Shown in pieces: positions 18,056 through 26,955 of a stretch of DNA of 64,000 nucleotides (position 1 is its first letter; each line of letters starts with the position of its first letter). The stretch is from Alphaproteobacteria bacterium (GTDB taxonomy: Bacteria > Pseudomonadota > Alphaproteobacteria > Rhizobiales > Rhizobiaceae): the NCBI GenBank assembly GCA_024742485.1, contig JANSYK010000001.1, positions 124,001-188,000 of the forward strand, in the 5' to 3' direction. A program made the position numbers and the translations under genes. The notes below the pieces were generated by a model. That model searched no databases and was not told the origin of the DNA. It saw only the letters and a program-made list of their open reading frames with translations.

Positions 18056-19120
18056 ATGAAAAATGCCCTATTGACGTTAACTGCAGCCGCAGTACTCAGC
18101 CTTGCCGCAGGTGCGGCTCAGGCCGCGACGAAGATCTGCTTCGTGTATGTCGGGTCCAAGACCGACGGTGGCTGGACACAGGCCCATGATATTGGTCGTC
18201 AGGAACTGCAAAACCATTTCGGCGACAAGATCGAAACGCCCTATTTGGAGAACGTTGCCGAAGGACCGGATGCCGAACGAGCGATCGAACGCTTCGCACG
18301 GTCCGGATGTGAACTGGTCTTTACAACTTCATTTGGTTTCATGGACCCGACGCTGAAGGTTGCCAAGAAATTCCCGAAGGTAAAATTCGAGCACGCCACG
18401 GGCTACAAAACGGCCGAAAACGTGACCAGCTACAACTCCCGTTTCTATCAGGGCCGCTACATCCAGGGACAGATTGCAGGGAAGATGTCAGAAGCCGGCG
18501 TGGCTGGGTACATCGCATCTTTCCCGATCCCGGAAGTCGTGCAAGGCATCAATGCATTCCTGCTTGGCGCACAGTCCGTCAATCCGGATTTTGAGATCAA
18601 GGTCGTCTGGGTCAACAGCTGGTTTGACGCCGGTAAGGAAGCGGACGCAGCCAAGGCTCTGATCGATCAGGGCGTCGATATTCTGACGCAGCACACCGAT
18701 TCCACCGCGCCGATCCAGGTGGCGGCTGAACGCGGTATTAAGGCATTTGGACAGGCATCCGACATGATCGATGCCGGCCCTGAAACACAATTGACAGCCA
18801 TCGTCGACACCTGGGGTGCTTACTATATCAAACGCACCGAGGCGCTGATGGATGGCACCTGGAAAACCCAATCGACCTGGGACGGTCTTGCGGACGGCAT
18901 TCTCCAAATGGCGCCCTACACCAACATGCCGGACGATGTGAAACAGATGGCTATGGAAACAGAAGCCAAAGTCGCAAAGGGTGAATTGCATCCTTTCACC
19001 GGCCCAATCACGAAGCAGGATGGCACGGAGTGGCTCAAGGCCAATGAAGTCGCCGATGATGGCACTTTGCTGGGCATGAACTTCTACGTTGCCGGTGTGG
19101 ATGATCAGCTTCCGCAGTAA
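18056..19120 (+). CDS. BMP family ABC transporter substrate-binding protein
   Basis: 354 residues. The ATG at 18056 follows GAGGTG and opens a signal peptide MKNALLTLTAAAVLSLAAGAAQA. Mature domain: CFVYVGSKTDGGWTQAHD near the start, RSGCELVFTTSFGFMDPT, YNSRFYQGRYIQGQIAGKMS and DILTQHTDSTAPIQVA, all typical of the basic membrane protein (Bmp/PnrA) family that binds purine nucleosides. No lipobox, so it is a free periplasmic protein. Last gene of the operon, ended by a strong terminator, an arrangement that allows it to be regulated separately. Specific ligand is inference from family. Confidence 0.93.
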   Translation: MKNALLTLTAAAVLSLAAGAAQAATKICFVYVGSKTDGGWTQAHDIGRQELQNHFGDKIETPYLENVAEGPDAERAIERFARSGCELVFTTSFGFMDPTLKVAKKFPKVKFEHATGYKTAENVTSYNSRFYQGRYIQGQIAGKMSEAGVAGYIASFPIPEVVQGINAFLLGAQSVNPDFEIKVVWVNSWFDAGKEADAAKALIDQGVDILTQHTDSTAPIQVAAERGIKAFGQASDMIDAGPETQLTAIVDTWGAYYIKRTEALMDGTWKTQSTWDGLADGILQMAPYTNMPDDVKQMAMETEAKVAKGELHPFTGPITKQDGTEWLKANEVADDGTLLGMNFYVAGVDDQLPQ

Positions 19121-19141
19121 TCTGTTGAATTTGTGAAATAA

Positions 19142-19179
19142 AAAGGGGGCGCTACCGGCAGGCAGCGCCCCTTCTGTTT
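19142..19179 (+). terminator. Rho-independent terminator of the BMP transporter operon
   Basis: GGGGCGCT (19146-19153) and AGCGCCCC (19164-19171) with a ten-base loop, followed by TTCTGTTTG; the A-rich tract before it could make it work in both directions. Confidence 0.85.
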
Positions 19180-19302
19180 GCCTGGATGAGGATATTCCCG
19201 CTGCACCATATGCCCCTCAATTCAACAACAGCTATTGAAGTGAAATTAACTCCAGTGTTAATTGGCGCGCATTCGATTAAAATGTAATCTGGAGGTTACG
19301 CA

Positions 19303-19698
19303 ATGGGTGAGTTGTTTGGTGGGGTAAATTTCCTGGGTGTGATTGTCGGAGCCGTGGCGGCATTTCTCGTTGGCTGGCTCTGGTATTCGCCAATTCTGTT
19401 TGGTCCGAAATGGGCAAAGGGTGTCGGTGTTGAAATGGGAACAGCCCAGTCAATGCCGGTTGGCGCCATGGTCTCCCAGGCGGTTGGTTTGCTCCTGGTA
19501 AGCTGGCTCGTCGGCGTTACCGCCGTGTCGAACGCATTGCTGACAATCCTGCTGGCCGCTGTCGGATTCGGTATCCTCGGCTATTCGGGTGGCATGTTTC
19601 GCAAGAACAGTGCCTATGCGCGGGTAACCGATCTGGGCTATCTCATTGTGAGTGTCATCGTCATGATCATTTGCCAGGGCATCTTCCGCAGCTTGTGA
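19303..19698 (+). CDS. DUF1761-family membrane protein
   Basis: 131 residues, four predicted membrane helices. The start VNFLGVIVGAVAAFLVGWLWYSPILFGPKWAKG is the recognisable opening of DUF1761 proteins, with the conserved WYSP followed by a positively charged loop. GGAGG stands in front of the ATG. The function of the family is unknown. It stands alone between a terminator and the ankyrin gene. Confidence 0.85.
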   Translation: MGELFGGVNFLGVIVGAVAAFLVGWLWYSPILFGPKWAKGVGVEMGTAQSMPVGAMVSQAVGLLLVSWLVGVTAVSNALLTILLAAVGFGILGYSGGMFRKNSAYARVTDLGYLIVSVIVMIICQGIFRSL

Positions 19699-19876
19699 CA
19701 GGCGCCGCTCCATCTCTTGCCGCGGTTTACGTGCAATGATAAATCTGTGTTGCCGTTGAGGCGGCAACCGGATCCGCGGAGAGCACAATCGCACCTCATT
19801 CAAATTGGACGGCATCAGGCCGGTTTTTCCATACGCCCGATAAAGCGGATCGTTGGGCATCGAGAGGGAAAAGCCG

Positions 19877-21382
19877 ATGCATTCTGACATTGAGCACCTA
19901 CGCGCTTCTGCAAAGAAACTGAAGAAGGCCTATGCGGCCAAAGATGAGGCCGCAATCGCACGGCTGCAGAAATTTGTGCCCGCCGACAAAGTCCTGCGCC
20001 ACGCCGACTTTCTGTATGTCATCGCCCGGGAAAATGGTCACAGCAGTTGGCCGGCACTCAAATTTGCGTTGGAAGCCGCGCAAATGACCCGCGATCAGAA
20101 GGCTGATCGCCTCAAGATGGCGTTGTACTTTGGCCAACCTTGGGTCGTTCGAAACCTTCTGGATGAAGATCCGGAACTGATAGAACACAATCTCGGTCTG
20201 CAGATCGCCACCTACGATCTGGACTCTGTGCGCAGGGCGATTGAGACCCGGCCCGCCGCAGCGACCGAGACAATCGGCGTTCGGTCCCCGGTTCTTCATC
20301 TTGCCTATTCCCACTACATTCACATGCAGCCGGATCGGGCCGCCGACATGCTGGCCACCGCAGACCTGCTTGTGGCCAATGGCGCTGATGTCAACGACGC
20401 CTATGCGTCCGACCCAGGTTCGGATCACAGGATTTCGGCTCTGTATGGCGCGCTGGGTCACGCCAATAATATACCCTTGGCGCGCTGGCTGCTCGAACAC
20501 GGTGCCAACCCGGATGACAACGAAAGCCTCTATCATGCGACGGAACTCGGCCATCACGATGGCCTTAAACTCCTGATGGAGTTCGGAGTCTCAACGCAAG
20601 GAACCAATGCGCTGCCACGGGCTCTCGATTTCAACGATCCTGAAGCGGTTCGCCTGCTTCTCGCGCATGGAGCAGATCCGAATGAGTCCGTGCAACAGCA
20701 TCCAAGCGGCGAACCCGTTTTCACGATCCCGGCACTGCATCAAGCGGCCCGCCGCATGTGTTCTGCCGAGATCGCAGGCCTGCTGCTCGATGGCGGCGCC
20801 GACCCACGTGCCCTTTGGAACGGACACACGGCCTATGCCGTCGCACGCATCCATGGCAACCGCGCTGTTGCCGAAATGCTTGAGGAGCGCGGTCTGGCAA
20901 GCAAACTGTCCCCAACCGAAATGATATTGGCTGAGTGTGCAGCGGGCCGGACACCATCGGACCGGATTGATCTCGATGATCTGAACAGCGATGACCGCCG
21001 CCTGCTGACCCAGCTTGTCTGGAGACCATGTCCGATCAACCATATCAAGGCCCTTGTCGCAGCCGGACTTGACCCGAATGAAACAGAAGCGATGGGACTA
21101 ACGCCATTGCATGTCGCTGGTTGGGAAGGACTGCCGGAGCACGTGTCCTACTTTCTGACACTCAATCCCGACCTGCTTCATCGCAATGCCTATGGGGGTG
21201 ATGCGATCGGCACCGTCGCCCATGGAGCCGAGTTCTGCCCCCATGCTGATAAGCGGGATCATGTCGGTTGTGCAAAACTTCTGCTGGAAGCCGGAGCCAA
21301 CCTGACCGATGAACTGATCCGCGATTGCGGCAATGAAGAAATGGCGCAGTTTCTCGACAGCTGGCGCAGTGACCGCCCTTGA
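19877..21382 (+). CDS. Ankyrin-repeat protein, cytoplasmic
   Basis: 501 residues, no signal peptide. ATG 19877 lies behind GAGAGGG; the frame extends eight residues upstream only through a TTG. An N-terminal helical part (EHLRASAKKLKKAYAAKDEAA, then HADFLYVIARENGHSSWPALKFALE near residues 40-65) is a known prefix in a group of bacterial ankyrin proteins. It is followed by ankyrin units, clear examples being ADMLATADLLVANGADV, IPLARWLLEHGANPDD, EAVRLLLAHGADPNE, AEIAGLLLDGGADP and GCAKLLLEAGANL. Presumably a protein-protein interaction scaffold; partner unknown. Isolated gene, convergent with the next one. Confidence 0.88.
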   Translation: MHSDIEHLRASAKKLKKAYAAKDEAAIARLQKFVPADKVLRHADFLYVIARENGHSSWPALKFALEAAQMTRDQKADRLKMALYFGQPWVVRNLLDEDPELIEHNLGLQIATYDLDSVRRAIETRPAAATETIGVRSPVLHLAYSHYIHMQPDRAADMLATADLLVANGADVNDAYASDPGSDHRISALYGALGHANNIPLARWLLEHGANPDDNESLYHATELGHHDGLKLLMEFGVSTQGTNALPRALDFNDPEAVRLLLAHGADPNESVQQHPSGEPVFTIPALHQAARRMCSAEIAGLLLDGGADPRALWNGHTAYAVARIHGNRAVAEMLEERGLASKLSPTEMILAECAAGRTPSDRIDLDDLNSDDRRLLTQLVWRPCPINHIKALVAAGLDPNETEAMGLTPLHVAGWEGLPEHVSYFLTLNPDLLHRNAYGGDAIGTVAHGAEFCPHADKRDHVGCAKLLLEAGANLTDELIRDCGNEEMAQFLDSWRSDRP

Positions 21383-21538
21383 TTTTCCGTTGGTTTGCCA
21401 GAGTCGTCGTGGAATGACGTCTCTGCCAATTGAGCCAATCTCGGCCGTCTCTTGTTCAATCGGACTCGAATGACGGCCTCGGTCATTGGGATCGGCGGTC
21501 CATAAGGTTCCGCCGATTCCATCAGAACCTGTTCTCGT

Positions 21539-23743
21539 CTAACGCCTGCGTCGTTCGAACCTCTGCGTGGAAGGCCTTTGGGGTCGGCTTCGATTGGTGC
21601 GAATGGATTCCTGGCGGCTCTCGATGCGCTGATTGCCACGCTGCCGTGCGGCCTGACTGCGATCAAGCGTCTGCCGCAATGATTGGCCTTTGCTGGTCGA
21701 TTCAGTCGGCCGCCATTTTCCCTTTTCATGCTGTTGCCAGTTGCCGTTTTCCTTGCGGTAGACGTGGCCATCCCTGTTGGCAAAGAGGTCGCTCTTCTGG
21801 CGGGACGTATCTCGTAACCGTGTCTTGTCGGTTTTGGACTTCCAACGGTTTGTCGTCTGGGTTCTCGACCTTGCCCAATTATTGGTTTTGGTCACGCCCT
21901 TGCCATTCCAGGAATGATAGACATTGCCGTTGATGATAGCGGCACGGAACTGATTGCCGGCCGGACCCTGAACCGAAATGAATCCACCGCTGTTATAGGG
22001 GCCATAGGCGGCCCCGCCACGAATGTAGGCACCGGTGTTCTCATTGTAGATGCCGCCGGCGGCGATGCCGCCATAGGGTCCATAGGCGCGCCCCCAATGG
22101 GCGTTGAATGTTCCGCGACCCGGAAGGTAATAAGTGCCCGAACCATAGGTCACGCGCCACGGTCGGTAGACAGGCGGAAAGCCGGGGCGATAGACCCAAT
22201 AGGGCGGATAGTACCAACCGGTTCCGTAAACATAGGTGTTCCAGGCCAGATACCCCCACAAATATCCCGCCGTATAGCCGTAGACGACATATTCCGGTGT
22301 GCTGCTATATACCCGCACATAGGTCACATTATAGACGGGCGATGTCGGCGGGATCGAATAGATATCGTCCGGAACGCTGTCAGCAACGACAAAAGGTCCG
22401 GTTGGTGTTGACCCGACAAACCACACACCATTGTAGATGACGAAGTACTGGTTGCCGACAAGAATGACCGTAAAGCTCGTATTGACCGCATATTGCAGAT
22501 CTGTTCCCTTGATCCGTTCGAATTTCGGATCGCCATAATAGGTGACATCCACGGTTACGGTTTTCCGATCAACCTGTGCAGTCGTTGGGATGGCTGCCTG
22601 AAGGCGGGCTTCATCGCTTTCCGAAGTGCCGGGAACCGAAGCACGAACGATGGAGTAGGGCTGGCCATCTGGTATGCGCTGGAAATCGCCGGGCAAACTG
22701 TCAGAGGCAAAACGCCATGATCCTTGCAGATCGCCTGTCTTGAACCAGCGGCCCGATGTAAGGAAATACCATTCCTTGTCGGTCGTATCGAAAAACACGT
22801 CGGTATTCGCATTCGATACCCATTGCAACGCCGTGTCGGGTACGGCCTCCAATTGCGGTTGCCCGTCAATGACGATCAGTTCGGCGGGTTTGTCGCTGTA
22901 GTAGACAACAGGAACCGCACCTCCCACGATCGGCTGAGGCGGCATGGCCTCATGCGCTTGCTTCCAGCTATCGTCTTTCGGGATTTGGGAAAATGCGTCA
23001 GGCAATGTGTCGGCAACCGCCCATGGCCCTTTCAGGGTAGTAGCCGAAAGCCAGGACTTCTCGTCACGCAGGTAATAGGTTGTCGGGTCGCTGGTGACGA
23101 TCAAATCCCAATTGGTGTTGATGACGAATTCGAGACCGGACGTTCCCTTGATGGGCGCGGTTGTCGGTTTTCCGTTTGTTTGCAGCAGCAGCGCAGGTTT
23201 TTCCGATACCCAAATCGATGGCGCATCGGTCGATAGGCCTTTGGTGTCCTGCAACCGCTCGTAATCGGACAGGCTTGCTGACATGCGTGTCAGGGACACG
23301 GTGATCGGCGCAGTTGGCAGCAGAGAACCGACCTTCAAGGCAGCATCGGACAACTGCTTTCGTGTAAGTGTGGAGAAATTCACATTGATGACGGAGATAT
23401 CCGACAGAACAACCTCGTCGGTTTCGCGGTCGGCCGAGGTGGCGGCGGAAACTTCGATTACACCGAAAGCCGGATCTTCGCTGCCTTTTGCACGGTATTC
23501 GCTGGCAATCAGGGCCGTCATTTTCGTGAAATTCTGCCATTTGGTAACCTGCGGTTGATGCATGGTCACCGTGGCGCCGTCAGCCGTTTCGAATGCGCGC
23601 GGCCAGTCACCAGCCAGGCTGCCGGACGCGGCATCCGCCTGCCCGGAATCCGACGAGGTCGAACTCGATTGGGCAAATCCTTGAAAGGCAAAACCAATTG
23701 TCAGTAACAAGGTCAGCAGGACCCGCGGAAAAGTCTGTGTCAT
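21539..23743 (-). CDS. Large exported protein with three internal repeats, Tyr/Gly-rich region and basic tail
   Basis: 734 residues, function not known to me. Signal peptide of about 25 residues ending FQGFAQ. After a leader domain (about 45-165) come three related units near 175-255, 278-358 and 398-465. Each has a segment like YYLRDEKSWLSATTLKGPW, WYFLTSGRWFKTGDLQGSW or YFVIYNGVWFVGSTPTGPF, followed by VADTLPDAF, ASDSLPGDF or VADSVPDDI. Residues 485-590 are Tyr/Gly/Pro/Trp-rich and 630-734 are Arg/Gln/Ser-rich and basic. I recall similar proteins labelled carbohydrate-binding family V/XII in databases, but this label is unverified. It is likely periplasmic or surface located; the basic tail could bind anionic polymers. 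Confidence 0.75.
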   Translation of the reverse strand: MTQTFPRVLLTLLLTIGFAFQGFAQSSSTSSDSGQADAASGSLAGDWPRAFETADGATVTMHQPQVTKWQNFTKMTALIASEYRAKGSEDPAFGVIEVSAATSADRETDEVVLSDISVINVNFSTLTRKQLSDAALKVGSLLPTAPITVSLTRMSASLSDYERLQDTKGLSTDAPSIWVSEKPALLLQTNGKPTTAPIKGTSGLEFVINTNWDLIVTSDPTTYYLRDEKSWLSATTLKGPWAVADTLPDAFSQIPKDDSWKQAHEAMPPQPIVGGAVPVVYYSDKPAELIVIDGQPQLEAVPDTALQWVSNANTDVFFDTTDKEWYFLTSGRWFKTGDLQGSWRFASDSLPGDFQRIPDGQPYSIVRASVPGTSESDEARLQAAIPTTAQVDRKTVTVDVTYYGDPKFERIKGTDLQYAVNTSFTVILVGNQYFVIYNGVWFVGSTPTGPFVVADSVPDDIYSIPPTSPVYNVTYVRVYSSTPEYVVYGYTAGYLWGYLAWNTYVYGTGWYYPPYWVYRPGFPPVYRPWRVTYGSGTYYLPGRGTFNAHWGRAYGPYGGIAAGGIYNENTGAYIRGGAAYGPYNSGGFISVQGPAGNQFRAAIINGNVYHSWNGKGVTKTNNWARSRTQTTNRWKSKTDKTRLRDTSRQKSDLFANRDGHVYRKENGNWQQHEKGKWRPTESTSKGQSLRQTLDRSQAARQRGNQRIESRQESIRTNRSRPQRPSTQRFERRRR

Positions 23744-24212
23744 GGTAATGTCTCCTCGTGGTGTCCTGTAATGCGTTCAGGCAAAGGGGCTATCGAAAAT
23801 TAGATTCTGTCGAGCTGTGTTTCGGCAATGAGTGTGCCTAGTCATTCATGACCATTTTCAGGCAATTCGAACAAAATGCAATGTCCGGATGACACTTGAT
23901 CGAAACGGAGTTGTCGACTTCTTGAATGCCAGTCCTGAAGGCACATCCGGAACCAGACGATGGTACGGCAATCAAAGTTGTTGATCGGGTCTGGATGCTA
24001 ACCATGGCATAGGTTTTTGGCACCAAACCATCGAAATATCACCTTATCCTGTTGAATATCTGGCAAAATTGGGCTTTCTGTATAACTTGGTCCACGGTTC
24101 TGGCGCAGGGAGCAGTGCAAAAATGGAACCCGAAGGTTGTTTTTGCCGCAATTGGCAAATAATCAGGGCCGGGGATAATAAAAGATACAATGTATCAATC
24201 GGGAGAAATGAA
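23744..24212. other. Intergenic region, no confident gene
   Basis: 469 bases between divergent genes. A 62-codon minus-strand frame (23838-24026) ends with a Cys-rich stretch CHPDIAFCSNC, which might be a remnant or a tiny gene, but it lacks a ribosome site. The promoter of the livK-like gene should lie in the last 150 bases. Confidence 0.4.
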
Positions 24213-25394
24213 ATGAAAAAACTAGTATTGGCTCTTGCAGCAACTACCATGCTCGCCGGCCCGGTCCTGGCAGAGGATGTGAAGATCGGCGTTATTCTCG
24301 GATTTACGGGTCCGATCGAATCTTTGACCCCGGGAATGGCCGGTGGTGCCGAACTTGCCATGAAAGAAGTTTCCGACAGCGGCGCCTTGCTTGGCGGGAA
24401 GAAGGTTGTTCCCGTGCGTGCCGACGGCACTTGTGTGGATGCCGCTGCAGCACAGGCCGCAGCAGAGCGTCTGATCACGTCTGACAACGTCAATGCGATT
24501 ATGGGCTCCGACTGTTCGGGCGTCACAACAGCGATCCTGCAGAACGTTGCCATGCCCAACGGCATTGCGATGATCTCTCCTTCCGCCACATCGCCGGCAC
24601 TCTCGGATCTTGAGGATAACGGCCTTTTCTTCCGCACTTCACCGTCCGATGCGCGGCAAGGCCAGGTCCTGGCAGAGGTCATGAAGGACAGGGGCGTCAA
24701 GTCGGCGGCACTGACCTATACCAACAATGACTATGGAAAAGGACTTGCTGACAGCATCAAGTCGAATGTCGAATCCATGGGTGGCAAAATCACGATAACC
24801 GCCGCCCATGAAGACGGCAAAGGCGACTACAGTGCTGAAGTTGGCGCTTTGGCACAGGCTGGTGGCGATGTGTTGATTGTTGCCGGCTATCTCGACCAGG
24901 GCGGCAAGGGCATCATTCAGGCTGCCTTGGATTCCGGCGCCTTTGACACTTTCGTACTGCCGGACGGAATGATTGGCGATAGCCTGCCGGCAGCCATCGG
25001 TTCCGATCTGGACGGTTCTTTCGGCACCCTGCCTGGAACGGACAGCCCGGGCGCCGCAACCTATGCGGAAATGATCGATGCAGCGGGCATCAAGCCGGGT
25101 CCCTATGTTGCTGAATCCTATGATGCCGCCGCACTTCTGATGCTGGCCATGCAGGCAGCAGGCTCTGCCGAAAGCGCCAAGCTGAAGGATAAGGTCGTCG
25201 ATGTTGCCAATGCACCAGGCGAAAAGATCTATCCCGGCGAGTTGGCCAAGGCTCTGAAGATTCTGGCCGATGGCGGAGAAGTTGACTATGTCGGCGCCAC
25301 TGCTGTCGAACTGATCGGCCCAGGCGAAAGCGCCGGAAACTACCGTGAGATTTTGGTCGATGGCGGCCAGAACACCACGGTCAAATTCCGCTAG
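24213..25394 (+). CDS. Branched-chain amino-acid-type ABC transporter substrate-binding protein (LivK-like)
   Basis: 393 residues. ATG 24213 follows GGGAGA with six bases spacing and opens the signal peptide MKKLVLALAATTMLAGPVLA; the frame runs 48 residues further upstream, but that part is not protein-like. Type I periplasmic-binding fold: VKIGVILGFTGPIESLTPGMAGGAELA at the mature start, IMGSDCSGVTTAI, NGIAMISPSATSPALS and YTNNDYGKGLADS. Two cysteines in the first lobe (RADGTCVDAA and GSDCSG) may form a disulfide. Delivers a substrate to LivHMGF encoded just downstream; the ligand could be a branched-chain amino acid or another amide or amino acid. Confidence 0.92.
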   Translation: MKKLVLALAATTMLAGPVLAEDVKIGVILGFTGPIESLTPGMAGGAELAMKEVSDSGALLGGKKVVPVRADGTCVDAAAAQAAAERLITSDNVNAIMGSDCSGVTTAILQNVAMPNGIAMISPSATSPALSDLEDNGLFFRTSPSDARQGQVLAEVMKDRGVKSAALTYTNNDYGKGLADSIKSNVESMGGKITITAAHEDGKGDYSAEVGALAQAGGDVLIVAGYLDQGGKGIIQAALDSGAFDTFVLPDGMIGDSLPAAIGSDLDGSFGTLPGTDSPGAATYAEMIDAAGIKPGPYVAESYDAAALLMLAMQAAGSAESAKLKDKVVDVANAPGEKIYPGELAKALKILADGGEVDYVGATAVELIGPGESAGNYREILVDGGQNTTVKFR

Positions 25395-25409
25395 GACAGA
25401 CACACGAAT

Positions 25410-25437
25410 AACGGCCCGGTTTTTACCGGGCCGTTTT
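25410..25437 (+). terminator. Terminator/attenuator between livK-like gene and livG
   Basis: Arms AACGGCCCGGT (25410-25420) and ACCGGGCCGTT (25425-25435) with loop TTTT and a short T run. It lies within the transporter gene set, so partial termination would give excess binding protein over membrane components. Confidence 0.8.
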
Positions 25438-25459
25438 CCATGTCTGTCGTGCTTCATCC

Positions 25460-26254
25460 ATGATTGTCGTTGAAGACGTTCATATGTATTTCGGTGGCAT
25501 CCACGCCGTGGATGGTGCCTCGCTGACCATTGAAGACGGTTCGATCACCGGGCTCATCGGCCCCAATGGTGCTGGAAAAACCACTCTTTTTAATGTTGTA
25601 GCCGGTGTCTACAAGCCGACGTCGGGAAAAGTATATCTCGACGGCGAGGATATCACCGGTCTGCCCCCGCACGAATTGTTCGCCAAAGGTATGTTGCGCA
25701 CCTTTCAAATGGCGCATGAATTCTCGACACTCACCGTCCGTGAAAATCTGATGATGGTGCCCGGCGACCAGACGGGCGAAAGTCTTCTGGGTGCCTGGCT
25801 GCATCCGTCGAAAGTTCGCGAGCAGGATGCGGAAATCGGTCGAAAGGCCGATGAAGTCATTGATTTTCTGCAGATTCCACAGGTTGCAAACGAGCTTGCG
25901 GGAAATCTGTCCGGTGGCCAGAAAAAGCTTTTGGAACTTGGCCGAACGATGATGGTCGATGCCAAGATCGTCTTTCTCGATGAAGTCGGTGCCGGCGTGA
26001 ACCGCACATTGCTCAACACCGTCGGCGATGCAATTTTGCGGCTCAACAAGGAGCGCGGCTATACATTTTGCATGATCGAACACGACATGGACTTTATCAG
26101 CAGGCTTTGCGACCCCGTTATCGTCATGGCTGAGGGGATGGTTCTCGCGCAAGGCAGCGCGGAGGAAGTACAGTCCAATGAGGATGTGATTGAGGCCTAT
26201 CTGGGCACCGGCTTGAAAAACAAGCCGGAGAAGCAGAGCGGCGGGGTATCATGA
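25460..26254 (+). CDS. livG: Branched-chain amino-acid ABC transporter ATPase LivG
   Basis: 264 residues. Walker A LIGPNGAGKTTLFNVVAG, signature LSGGQKKLLELGR and Walker B AKIVFLDEVGAGVN; the usual DEP is replaced by DEV, keeping the catalytic Glu. Typical LivG features include the long insertion after the Q-loop (FQMAHEFSTLTVRENLMM) and the end FCMIEHDMDFISRLCDPVIVMAEG. Energises LivHM. The last four bases overlap livF (ATGA). Confidence 0.94.
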   Translation: MIVVEDVHMYFGGIHAVDGASLTIEDGSITGLIGPNGAGKTTLFNVVAGVYKPTSGKVYLDGEDITGLPPHELFAKGMLRTFQMAHEFSTLTVRENLMMVPGDQTGESLLGAWLHPSKVREQDAEIGRKADEVIDFLQIPQVANELAGNLSGGQKKLLELGRTMMVDAKIVFLDEVGAGVNRTLLNTVGDAILRLNKERGYTFCMIEHDMDFISRLCDPVIVMAEGMVLAQGSAEEVQSNEDVIEAYLGTGLKNKPEKQSGGVS

Positions 26255-26955
26255 GCTTTCTCATCGCGGAACACATGACCGGCGGATACGGTGGAGCCGA
26301 CATTCTGCACAATTGTACGATTGGTGTGGATGAAGGGGAGATTGCCGTTGTGGTTGGTCCAAACGGCGCCGGAAAATCAACCGCCATGAAGGCGGCTTTC
26401 GGCATGCTGAAACTGCGCGAGGGCCGGGTCATGATGGCCGGTCAGGACATTACGAAACTGTCGCCGCAGGACCGGGTTCAAATCGGCATGGGCTTCGTAC
26501 CGCAGACCAGCAATGTCTTCACAACCATGAGTGTCGAGGAGAACCTCGAAATGGGCGCGTTTATCCGGGATGACGACATCTCGGAAACGATGGAACAGGT
26601 CTTCGGTTTGTTTCCGATTCTGGAAGAAAAACGCCGACAGCCGGCCGGAGAACTGTCCGGCGGTCAAAGGCAGCAGGTCGCCGTGGGGCGCGCGCTGATG
26701 ACCAAACCAAAAGTACTGATGCTTGATGAGCCAACAGCCGGCGTCTCACCCATCGTGATGGACGAGCTCTTCGACCGGATCATCGAGATATCTCGAACCG
26801 GAATCGCGATCTTGATGGTCGAGCAAAATGCCAAACAGGCGCTCAATATTGCAGACAAGGGTTACGTTCTGGTGCAAGGCGCAAATCGCTACACCGACAC
26901 GGGTGAGGCACTCATGAACGATCCCGAAGTTCGCAAGGCATTCCTGGGGGGATGA
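26251..26955 (+). CDS. livF: Branched-chain amino-acid ABC transporter ATPase LivF
   Basis: 234 residues, the usual LivF length. Walker A VVGPNGAGKSTAMKAAFG, Q-loop GFVPQTSNVF, signature LSGGQRQQVAVGRALM, Walker B VLMLDEPTAGVSP and H-loop-type LMVEQNAKQAL are all intact. Works as a heterodimer with LivG. Overlaps livG by four bases and livH by four, so the operon is translationally coupled. Confidence 0.95.
   Translation: MSFLIAEHMTGGYGGADILHNCTIGVDEGEIAVVVGPNGAGKSTAMKAAFGMLKLREGRVMMAGQDITKLSPQDRVQIGMGFVPQTSNVFTTMSVEENLEMGAFIRDDDISETMEQVFGLFPILEEKRRQPAGELSGGQRQQVAVGRALMTKPKVLMLDEPTAGVSPIVMDELFDRIIEISRTGIAILMVEQNAKQALNIADKGYVLVQGANRYTDTGEALMNDPEVRKAFLGG

Noticed and set aside
24639-25457. 272-codon minus-strand frame
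   Set aside because: Antisense to the livK-like gene; the opposite strand has clear family motifs and a signal peptide.
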